Below, in pieces: positions 43,642-54,800 of a DNA stretch of 64,000 nt. The notes below the pieces were generated by a model. The model saw nothing but the letters and a program-made list of their open reading frames with translations. It ran no database searches and had not been told where the DNA came from. The stretch's first letter is position 1. Every line of letters begins with the position of its first letter. The DNA comes from Sipunculus nudus. Lineage: Eukaryota; Annelida; Sipuncula; Golfingiida; Sipunculidae. The translations under genes were made by a program, and so were the position numbers. The stretch is from assembly GCA_026874595.1 (NCBI GenBank), contig CM049310.1, forward strand, positions 24,601,058 through 24,665,057, written 5' to 3'.

Positions 43642-46600
43642 AAACTAGATGTGTCGGAACGACACGAATGCCCCCGCCTGGGGCAAATTAGAAACATTTG
43701 TTAAATTTTGTAAAATTTTTTAAGTTCAGGAAGTGTTGTATGGTCAAAAGTAGGTCAACAAGGGCAAAATGCAAACTCGATCTGTAAAGGGTCATTATCA
43801 AGCAACACACCAAAATTCAGGCCAGTATCTGCAGGCATTGTGAAAAAAAGTCCATATATGTGCATTTTTCATGAAAATTTCTGTCTTTCATGAAATTTTC
43901 TATGTTCAGGATCTGTCATATGGTGAAAAATAGGTTAACTGCGACGAAACGCGAACTCGATCTGTAAGTGGTCATTATGCGCCCACAGACCAAACATTAT
44001 GCCAGTATCTGTAAGCATTGTATTGCGAAACTAGAATATTACAAAAGTTGATAATCATTTATAAATTTAAATTGGAGAGGTATATACCATGTTTCATAAC
44101 AATCCACCAAATGCTTCCTGAGAAATAAGCTCCTAAGTTTTTTTCTATACTAAGCTCTGTGATATTGAAAAGTAGGTCAAGATCACCCATCTTTGAACTT
44201 GACCAAGATTTTGTAAATATAATGCAATAGCACTGAAGAAATGAAGTTCCTGTGTTGAATACCTTTAGAGATATCCTGCAAAAAAGGCCAAAATTGAAAA
44301 AATCCGATAAAATTTCATTAAAAAATCGGAAATTGCAGGTGGCGCCACCAAAATTGTGCAGCACATACAGACCATCAGTCCCAATGATCATAGTAAGTTT
44401 TGTGAAATTCCACACAATGGTTCCTGAGATATAAACTTCTGAGTGTTTTTCTATAATCAGCTCTAAAATGTAGAACAAGGGACCTATGGGTCACTGTGCT
44501 CAGCTGACGTTAACCTTGAAGGTAAAAATCTAAAATAATATAAAATGGAGATAAAGTGTAAGAGGAAGAGGTAATAAAGGCCATGGTTGGTTTATATGAT
44601 TGGTTTGTATTGATGAGCAAGAAATTGTTGCAAATAATTTTTTGTGACCTGACCATGTGTTTCCTAATGTTGAAACTGAAGCATGTGAGCAGTTTGTGAA
44701 CAAATGATCTGTACAATTACCATGATCATTAGTTGGCTTTTCGATTAACTGTTGACATTTCAGTAGTTTACACATTTGTTCAATCGAATCTTTTTTTTTT
44801 TGTATAATATATATTATTAAATATGTTTTTTTATGAAATGTATACAGTTGAAATATAACTAATTAACAACATAAAAAATGGCAAACAAAGCCTGATCTCA
44901 AATTCTGCTGATGCAGGATAATAATGAACAAATGTTTGTAATAAATCCTCATTTTTTTATCACATCAATTTTTTTTTTTAATTTAAGTTTATATTTCTAT
45001 ACATTTTCAATATAACATATATATCTGAATATAAAAGTTGATTCATAATTCTCAATTGCATCATCATAAATCTCAATCTTGTCAGATAACACCACATCAT
45101 GCATACAAATGTTTATTTATTTTTTACCACAAAAATATATCTTTTAAATCTGCAAAACAATAAATATCTAAAAAAATACTTGGATTTAAATTTCACAGTT
45201 TTTAATTGTGTCTTTATTTATCCATAATGTGCTTCATATTTTATCATAATTTTAGCATACTGATGGGTTCCATTATGACTGGTAAAATCATTTAAAAGAA
45301 AAATGATTTCTTTAAAAATGCTACATTACACAACATTGCATCTTCTGGATTACACCTTGAATTACTTTTTCAAGGAAAGTTTTTGCATATCAGAGTGGAA
45401 ACAGCATTACAAATAAGGAGATACAGTGAAAACAATAACAATACTGCATAACACTTGGTGGGTTGGGTTTGCGGGGGGGGGGGGGGGTGATTGGGGTGGT
45501 GATATGAGAATAACTGTACACCTGTCACAGCAGGGGATCTCCCCCAGTGACTGTAACAAATCAGAAACCCTGGCATAGCTGACTTCCAGTGACCTGGAGT
45601 GGGACCCTGCATCTGTAATCTGTAATCAAAGCAAATGACTACAATAGAGCCTCAAGAAAAAAATCAATAACTAGCTTAATTTTCAAGCTTTTACTTCCAA
45701 ATTTCAGATTTAAACAAATTAAATATTTATGTTTACATGGTGTGAAAATTAAATCAATGGTACTTACAGGAAAAAAACGTGCCATGGTCAAAGTTGGGCA
45801 AAATTTAAGGTACTGATTTTATTTTTATGCTAATTACTTAAAAAATTTACAAAATTCAGATCTAATTTTGGGTAAACAATTGAATCTTAATTAAACATAG
45901 TTATATACTTGGGAAAATAGACTCTAGTTTCAAAATTTTTCATGTTAAGCGAGTAAATATTTTTCCTGATTTTTTACAAAGTCCATTATGTTTTGGCCCA
46001 TAACTTAAAGAATTTATACTTAACAGACTTAATTTCTGGCATGTACATAGGAACTATATATTTATTGTAAATATGAGGAAAAACAGATGAGTGGTTTTGA
46101 TATTAGGCAGTCCTGAAGTGTGAAAATAGGATTTTAATAAAAAATTGAGGTTTTTCCTTAATTTTTCAAAGGAACGAAGTCGCAAAGACCCAGTTTTCGG
46201 CTTGGTAGGAGATCTTGGGGACATCTAACATTATGCTGAATTTTGGATTCCTAGGTCTTACGGTTTCAAAACGTGCCACATCTACGGACGGACGGACGGA
46301 CGGACGACGGACAATGGACCACGACTAAAGCTCAGATGACTTATAGTCAGCTGAGCTAAAAATGGGTCAAGGTCACCCATCTTCGAACTTGACCGAGATT
46401 TTATCAATATATACATCTTCACTGATGAAATAAAATTCCAACGGTGAATCCTTTTAGAGATATCCCGCTCACAAGGTAAAAGTTAACAGACGCGGAACGG
46501 ACGGACGGACGGACAGCTTGGGTGACGACAATAGCCCATCAGCCTATGAGCTGAGGGCTAAAAACGGCTGTACATGTGTTTTTATCACGAAAATTTCTAT

Positions 46601-47397
46601 TTTTCATGAATTTTTCTAAGTTTAGGAGCCGTAAAACGGTCAAAAGTAGGTCAACCGGGACGAAACGCGAACACGATCTGTAACTGGTCATTATCTGCCC
46701 ACACACTAAAAATCAGGCCAATATCTGCAGGCATTGCAAAAAAAAGTCCGTACATGTGTATTTGTCAATAAAATTTCTATTTTTCATGAAATTTTCTAAG
46801 TTTAGGAGCCGTTAAAAGGTCAAAAGTAGGTCAACCGGGACGAAACGCGAACTCGATCTGTAACTGGTCATTATCTGCCCACACACCAAAAATCAGGCCA
46901 ATATCTGCAGGCATTGCGAAAATAAGTCCGTACATGTGTATTTGTCATGAAAATTTGTATTTTTCATGAAATTTTCTAAGTTTAGGAGCCGTAAAACAGT
47001 CAAAAGTAGGTCAACCGGGACGAAACGCGAACTCAGTCTGTAACTGGTCATTATCTGCCCACACACCAAAAGTCAGGCCAATATCTGCAGGCATTGCGAA
47101 AAAAAAGTCTGTACATGTGTATTTGTCATGAAAATTTCTATTTTTCATGAAATTTTCTAAGTTTAGGAGCCGTAAAACGGTCAAAAGTAGGTCAACCGGG
47201 ACGAAACGCGAACTCGATCTGTAACTGGTCATTATCTGCCCACACACCAAAAATCAGGCCAATATCTGCAGGCATTGCGAAAAAAAGTCCGTACAACTGT
47301 TTGATTTCGGAATGACGGAATGACGGACTGACGGAATGACGGAATGACATACATGGGTAAAACTATATGCCCCGGCCACTTTGTGGCGGGGGCATAA
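43642..47397 (+). mobile_element. E4: GCCCCC-family element with a large nested block
   Basis: ACTAGA at 43644, hairpin GTGTCGGAACGACAC and arm ATGCCCCCGCC open the element. GGCGGGGGCAT (47385-47395) at the right is the exact complement of that arm. The first monomer breaks off near 44030, and the family resumes at about 46562 with four monomers of about 180 bp up to 47300. The 2.5 kb between is foreign: it starts AACTAGAATATT and ends with CGGACGG repeats and TATGAGCTGAGGGCTAAAA. The long minus-strand frame at 44059-44478 lies in that block and has no domain. Confidence 0.65.
45640..46365 (+). mobile_element. AGCTCAG-hairpin family element, copy 1
   Basis: It shares long stretches with 48095-48750 and 58230-59405 (for example GGTAGGAGATCTTGGGGACA, TCTAACATTATG and CGGTTTCAAAACGTGCC). 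It ends with a (CGGA)n run, GACAATGGACCACGACTA, and a hairpin whose arms are AGCTCAGATGACT and AGTCAGCTGAGCT (46333-46361). Confidence 0.6.
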
Positions 47398-47479
47398 AAA
47401 ATAAACAAAATTCGATATAGTTTTTTGGATGACTGATTATTTGCAAAACATTTGGTGATGCTAGCTCCTGCTGTTTTTG

Positions 47480-47570
47480 AGATAGCTATGGTTAACGTAC
47501 AGACGACGCACAACGCACGACGCACGACACACGACGTACGACGCCGCACCATCGCATAAGCTCACAGGTT
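47480..47570 (+). repeat. ACGACGC-type short repeat before an element end
   Basis: A run of ACGCACGACGC words is followed by ATCGCATAAGCTCACAGG and GCTAAAA. This parallels the CGGA run plus hairpin of the other elements but uses a different microsatellite. Confidence 0.4.
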
Positions 47571-48094
47571 CGCTAAAAATCCCCTTTTTAAATCAGGTAT
47601 ACACAGTTGGTTGGACGAGGGAGAAACAATATCATTATGCTAATTACTGTCTCAAATATAATTTAATACTAACATTAATATTAACTTTCACACATGTTAC
47701 AAAAGAAGATTTTACTCTTCTGAAGTAAGAAATTCCTCATATTATGAACGTCCACACTTTTATAGCAATAGATCACTTGGTGAACACAATAAAATGTGCA
47801 CATTTATAATTAAATTGTTACCCCTTGTGATAGAATATTAAATTCGAAATGTAGTTAAGTCTAGAATAAAAAAGGATTAAATATAGAAAATTATAACATT
47901 CATCTAGTATATGCAATCCCTCGGGGGGGGGGGGGGGGGAACTTAGCTAAGCTGAGTCAAGGGAGATGCCTGAAGTGAAGCAGTAACATAACATAGGCGA
48001 GGGCCGCATCTCTCACTGCTGATTACTGGACTTGCTTGGCTTGATGTAAAAAAACACTTGACATGGGTGTATGAGAACTTATATGAAAGCTACC

Positions 48095-48750
48095 CTTTTC
48101 ACCAATTCCTTTCATATTTCAGATTTAATTACCGTAAAACCTTATCTGTCTATCATGTGAAAATAAAAGCGAATGTACATAAAGGGGGGGGGGGGGGTGC
48201 CATAGCCAAGGTTGGCAAAATTTTAAGGTAATGATTTTACATTAATGCTAATAACTTAAAAAATTTACAACACTTTAATCTAAATTCTGGTATACAATTA
48301 AAACTAAGTTGAATATAGATATATGCTTGAATTAAGCTCTCTAGCGGAACAAATTATCATGTTAAGTGAGTAAATATATTCCCTGATTTTTGACAAATCG
48401 CATTATGTTTTGGCCAAAAACTTCAAAGATTTACGCAATATTGACCTAACTTCTGGCAAGTACATAGGGAATATATGCAGGAATGGTTATTTAAAATATA
48501 AATAGATTAACAACAGCGATTTTCGAAGTGGGCAGTTTTGAAGTGTAACAATAGGTTTTCACTGAAAAACGGAGGTTTACTTTAATTTCTCGAAGGAATG
48601 AAGTCGCAGTGACCAAGTTTCAGGTTTGGTAGGAGAACTCAGGGACATCTAACTCCATTTTGGATTCGTAGGTCTAACGGTTTCAAAACGTGCCCTGTTA
48701 ACGGCCGGCCAGACGGACATAGGACCGTGACTATAGTCATCTGAACTAAA
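48095..48750 (+). mobile_element. AGCTCAG-hairpin family element, diverged copy 2
   Basis: The same order of words as the 45.6 and 58.7 kb copies: a GCCATAGCCAAGGTTGGCAA start, GGTTTGGTAGGAGAACTC, GTTTCAAAACGTGCCCTGTT, a GGACGG-type tail, then TATAGTCATCTGAACTAAAA, with the hairpin partly lost. Confidence 0.5.
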
Positions 48751-49489
48751 AAATCTTTCTAAAAAAGTGGACCCTGTGACCTTGACCTCTCAGTCAGCTG
48801 AACCACTAAATGGTTTCGATAACTTAATGGAGAACAACAATGTTCATTTATTTGCACGCTTAAATTAACTTACCCATCCATGGTTGTAATATGTTTGCTT
48901 TTAATTGAAAAGAGGTTTAAATTTACTGCAAAGAAAGTATTTGAATCAAGAGTTGAATTGAAAGTATTTGCATCGATTATCGATGTGTGAGAAAGAAATT
49001 TGGAGCCTGATACCACGCTCTCATTGGTCTGATTGCATTTCTTTGCGCACCCTGTTGTTCGAACCCATAATACCAGCGGTCACACGAGAGGTCTGGGACG
49101 ACTGCAGGGTGTAACCGCTGCGTGTATGCGGAGCGTACTGTGACACCCATTAACCCCGGTAAACTGTCTCGGCAGAAGCAGGACAAATCAAGTGAAAATA
49201 ACTATCAGTTTTCTGCCTCTCTGCGCGAACCCTTCGACTGCCCTTCAAACACGTACATTTGGACCTTGTTGGACGTGACAAAGGAGATCACACTTGGGGA
49301 AACGGCATTCCATCAAGTCCCAAAGGAGACTTCAAGCACCGTGAGGCACAGCAGAAGCTGTGATAATCTGCTCCATGAACCTGCATCCGTCTCTATCTGC
49401 GGACGTATTGCCTCGTCTCACTGCTGGAGGTTGATAGGAACGGATGAGATAGTGAGCCTGATTGCGATAACCAAAATATCCATAATCCA

Positions 49490-51000
49490 ATGTACGGACA
49501 ACTCATGATATCACCTTATTCTTTTCGTACAACTACAGTAAGGGACGAGGCAGCATTGTGGACCTGGCTGAAGCAGTATCCAGAGACCTGCACATTGGCG
49601 ACTTGGACTACTTCGCTGACTAAAGCAGAAACCTATCTCGACAGCTACCGAAATGACCGAAGAAGCTCTCTTTAGGAATACACTACCACGCCCATAGCAC
49701 AAGGTAGTACTAGAAGATCTACCTTGATTCGCCAAACCCTGACCAGCATACCTTCACTGGTGGAACCCATATTAAGCGACCGAAGAAAAAAAATAAGAAG
49801 GCTATCCCTGACCATCGCTGCATTGAACAGAAGACCTTTGGATACTTTGATAGCACGGGAACCGGATATGTACAACATCTACATCTGTCCGAAACTCCTT
49901 TAAAAGGAGAGACAGCTTGTCGAAACTGGTGCTTATACACCTTATATTTGAGAGGGCGTGGTGGCACGAATGATGTTAGGCATGTGTAGGTTTTGCAATC
50001 CAATCAAGCCAGCCTCGAGTTTCAACCGACGGCCTCACCACCGGTACACAGCGATTTGTTTATATCATAAATATATACGCTCCTAAATGGCCAACCGATG
50101 AGAAAAAGGACCTAGATGCCCTATTGGCCACATTCCCGAAGTCTGACAAACGTACAATTCTTGAAGACTTAAAGCCAGGGTTGGAATTAGCTGGGTTGCA
50201 TGGAAAAGAGTCGAATGGAATGGTATTGGCAAATGCAACAGAAACGACCTTCTACAAATAAACTCGCGTGCCTCAAATCAACCAAGCTGATCACCACCAG
50301 TTTCTCGCTTCCATACCAGCTACATGACACAAGGGTGTATCAAAATCACACTACTGTCACCTCATTGACTGTAACACTATTCAACACAAGGACGTCCGAG
50401 ATTTCCGTGAACCCACACAATATGTAAAATCGCTTTACACAGCCATTAATTCAATATTCAGCTTTAAGGAAGAACCACCGATCTGCCGATCCTTCAGACA
50501 CAATCTCTGAAACGGTGGGCAGAGCATTTAAAAACATATTCAACCGTTCTTCAGCTACCAACGTGGCTTTCAATGGATTTCAACAGGGAGCTCAGACTGA
50601 GGTGGAAAAGCCGTGGTGGACTTTTTTTTCAGCACAGATTAACCTCCACACCCATCCCAATTAAAGGGAAGAAACTACGTTGCCGTCTGATGTTGGCATA
50701 TTGTAGTCTAAGGTTATTTCACTGGGCAGACATGTAACTGAGCTTAGGGCCGAGCAGCGAAGAAAACCAGTGTACATTAAAGACGTTGAAAACTGTATCA
50801 TAATTTTCCTTCATATAATCACAATGAAATCGCTTTAAACAACCATTAATTCAATATTCGGCTTTGATTGAGGAAGTACCACGGATCTGCCCATCCTTCA
50901 GACACAATCTCTGAAACGGTGGGCGCAGCAATTTTTGCAACATTCTCAACTGTTCTTTAGCTACCAACGTGGCTATCAGGTGGATTTCACCAATGATATT
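49490..51000 (+). pseudogene. Decayed LINE: endonuclease end and EN-RT linker fragments
   Basis: Across frames one reads INIYAPKWPTDEKKDLDALL (about 50069-50128) and then GIGKCNRNDLLQINSRASN (about 50224-50280), matching the endonuclease of LINEs in order. Further on, TISETVGRAFKNIFNRSS-like coding (about 50500-50560) resembles the linker between endonuclease and reverse transcriptase. Frameshifts and stops break every part. The linker occurs twice (about 50425-50600 and 50822-50990). The upstream frame 49490-49903, open but for one TAG, may belong to it but is not recognised. Confidence 0.55.
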
Positions 51001-51777
51001 TGGGCATCACCAATGTCTATATGCTATATTATGTAACAATTTAATTTATAATCTCATGTACACATCAAATAAAAATTCAGTCTGAAGGCATACCTATTAC
51101 CAGACCTCATAAAAGGCAGTCCTACAAATTGGCATCAATGTCATTCATAAAAATAATTCAGCCACTTCTCTTGGGATTAAATTAAGGAATTAATAACATC
51201 AAACAGAGCATTCATAGTCTCCAGTAGAAATGTTCTTGTTCATTTTCTGAATCAGTCTTCTCCTTGCAGAAAATGAAACCCTTGATAGACTGTTAATTGA
51301 TTAGCTTCGTCCATTTGATTGTCTGTGAATGCACCTCCTCATATAATCATGGACCACTCTTGATAGTGATGTTGTCACCACCCTGCATCAGCTACAGGTC
51401 TTCCAAGATCACCGTGACCGATGACAGTGATGGTGTCACCACCCTGCATTATCTACAGGTCTTCCAAGATCACTGATGACAGTGATGGTGTCTTACATTT
51501 CCTTTCACACCCTCTTTCCCATAAACTTTAACAGTACTGGTAATTCCTCCCAGGCCACCTGACTCTCGGTCAGATACAGATGTCACACCAGTTTTTCAAA
51601 AGTGTAATGCAATAAAATCTATCATTGCAGTACAATTGCTCTGTCTATCATTTATGTGTGACACTGGTCTACCAGTATTGCATCTTGCTGGACCATGGCC
51701 CTTCTCTTCTCCTTGGTGTATATGAATGCCACTCTGATGTTTACATATATCTTTTGAGAGTGTTTCTTGAAATACAT

Positions 51778-51835
51778 TCATCTCTGGCGAAGTCTTTTGA
51801 TGAATGTAACTTCTGATTTGTTTCTGATATTATAG
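51778..51835 (-). CDS. SNRNP25: SNRNP25 last coding exon
   Basis: Acceptor TTATTTGCAG. The first base C completes Asp with GA of exon 4. It encodes YNIRNKSEVTFIKRLRQR, then TGA at 51780-51778. Confidence 0.93.
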
Positions 51836-54800
51836 CTGCAAATAAATAAAAAATAGAATACAAGTTGAAATAAACTAATTCAGATGTATTAAAGTTGTAA
51901 TATTAACATTAAAAAAAATAGAAACCACATGTTAATGTATTTTATGATATTTTTGTAATGATGCACTTTATATTAAAAAGTCCAGCCTGCAAGTGCAGTT
52001 TTTGGTGAGAGTGTACAGGGGTCACAGTAAAAAAGGATTTGTGTGGAGCAAATGAAATCGTCAGAATCGCCCATAGTATCACTGATTGGTGTTATTCATA
52101 AATGTCATCTATTACTTATAATCAATTATTTATCTGTGCTGGAAAATGTTCTTCTTGGATAAACATCTCAAGTTCAAGATAGAATGCTTCCTGTCTGGAC
52201 AGTACATTATACAGATGAAAGAAGACTAGATATATTGTCAGAGAGCATACTCACTCTTTGATTAACTTGTTATCATCAGACAGCTTTTGTCCCTCAAAGA
52301 ATAAATAATATGTCCTCCAAACATATCTCCTACAATGTAAGAAGCAGAAAAAGCCACAAATGAAAAAGAGAAGTTGTACTATAAACATGTACTGCATGTG
52401 CTAATCTTTATAGTCATTTAACTAATTATTAAAGTTGACCTGTATATCGTTTTCTGTTTTTCATTCAGCTGAACACAAAACACTAAAAACACTTAATTTC
52501 TACCAGGCCTTCTTCCATTAACCCCCAAGTTATTTTACTTTTGGCCAGAAATTAAAGGTATGGCTAGCCTAAACCAGCCTCCAGCTTCAGTTCTGTCCTT
52601 AATTAAAACTAGACATTTCTTGGCACCGCAGGTGCCAGAGTATCCCCAGACATAATAGCCCCCCCCCCCCCCTTCAAGAATAGACCCCCATTTTTAGCAG
52701 CATATACTGACACTTGGTATATTTATTGTTTCTTCCATCTAACAATCAACAATCTTGTTGAAGATGTTGGTCCTGTGACCTTGATCTTTTTAAAGATGTG
52801 TCCTGTGACCTTGACCTTTGACCTCATGACCCCAAATCAATTTGGGTCTTGCTTTTCCAATGGGACATATGCAAGTCAGGTTTGAAATCTATACATCAAT
52901 AAAGCAGGAATTATCATCCAGAAACTAATTTTTGGACAGATGGCTCCTGTGACCTTCACCTTTGACCTTGTGACCTCAAAATTGATAGTGTTCTTTCTCT
53001 CTTGGCAGGAAAACTATATGTGCAAGATGAAAGATCTGAGATGAAATGTTTGGCTGAAAATGCATCCACATCTTTTAAAAGATGTGTCCTGTGACCTTGA
53101 CCTTTGACCCCAAAATCAATTTTGGTCTTGCTTTTCCAATAGGACATATACAAGTCAAGTTTGAAATTCATACATCAATAAAAGTAGGAATTATCATCCA
53201 GAAACTAATTTTTGGACAGATGGCTCCTGTGACCTTCATCTTTGACCTTGTGACCTCAAAAATTGAAAGGGGTCTTCCACTCTTGGCAGGTGAACTTTCT
53301 ATGCAAGATGAAAGATCTGAGATGAATTGTTTGGCTGAAAATGCATCCACAATCTTTTTAAAGAGGTTTCCTGTGACCTTGACCTTTGACCTCATGACCC
53401 CAGAATCAATTTTGGTCTTGCTTTTCCAATAGGACATATACAAGTCAAGTTTGAAATCCATACATTAATAAAAGAAGGAATTATCATCCAGAAACTAATT
53501 TTTGGACAGATGGCTCCTGTGACCTTCACCTTTGACCTTGTGACCTCAAAATTTATAGGGTTCTTCCTCTCTTGGCAGGTGAACTATATGTGCAAGATGA
53601 AAGATCTGAGATGAAATGTTTGGCTGAAAATGCATCCACAATCTTTTTAAAGATGTGTCCTGTGACCTTGACCTTTGACCTCATGACCCCAAAATCAATT
53701 TTGGTCTTGCTTTTCCAATGGGACATATACAAGTCAAGTTTGAAATCCATACATCAATAAAAGAAGATATTATCATCCAGAAACTAATTTTTGGACAGAT
53801 GGCTCCTGTGATCTTCACCTTTGACCTTGTGACCTCAAAAATTGATAGGGGTCTTCCACTCTTGGCAGGTGAACTTTAAAATTCAAGTCAAGTTTGAAAT
53901 CCATACATCAATAAAAGTAGGAATTATCATCCAGAAACTAATTTTTGGACAGATGGCTCCTGTGACCTTCACCTTTGACCTTCTGACCTCAAAATTGATA
54001 GGGTTCTTCCTCTCTTGGCAGGTGAACTATATGTGCAAGATGAAAGATCTGAGATGAAATATTTGGCTGAAAATGCATCCACAATCTTTTTAAAGATGTG
54101 TCTTGTGACCTTGACCTTTGACCTCATGACCCCAAAATCAATTTGGGTCTTGCTTTTCCAATGGGACATATACAAGTCAAGTTTGAAATCCATACATCAA
54201 TAAAAGCAGGAATTATCATCCATGAACTAATTTTTGGACAGATGGCTCCTGTGACCTTCACCTTTGACCTTGTGACCTCAAAACTGATAGGGATCTTCCT
54301 CTATTGGCAGATGACTTATATGTGCAAGATGACAGGTCTGAGACGAAATGTTTGGCTGAAAATGCATCCACAATCTTTTTAAAGATGTGTTCTGTGACCT
54401 TGACCTTTGACCTCATGACCCAAAAATCAATTTGGTTCTTGCTTTTCCAATGGGACATATACAAGTCAAGTTTGAAATCCATACATCAATAAAAGAAGAT
54501 ATTATCATCCAGAAACTAATTTTTGGACAGATGGCTCCTGTGACCTTCACCTTTGACCTTGTGACCTCAAAAATTGATAGGGGTCTTCCACTCTTGGCAG
54601 GTGACCTTTAAAAAACAAGTCAAGTTTGAAATCCATACATCAATAAAAGTAGGAATTATCATCCAGAAACAAACTTTTGGACAGATGGCTCCTGTGACCT
54701 TCACCTTTGACCTTGTGACCTTAAAATTTTTAGGGTTCTTCCTCTCTTGGCAGGTGAACTATATGTGCAAGATGAAAGATCTGAGATGAAATATTTGGCT

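Noticed and set aside
44059-44478. A 139-codon minus-strand frame
   Set aside because: It lies in repeated element sequence containing GGTGGCGCCACC. Related copies do not keep it open.
46560-47300. Regular about 180-bp repeats that might suggest a CRISPR-like array
   Set aside because: Repeats are far too long and contiguous, there are no unique spacers, the context is animal and intron-rich, and the ends define a mobile element.
49040-49080. GTTCGAACCC resembling a tRNA B box
   Set aside because: No matching A box or cloverleaf around it.
49122-49508. A 128-codon plus-strand open frame
   Set aside because: No domain or coding pattern recognised, and no splice support. It lies just upstream of LINE debris. 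Not called as a gene.
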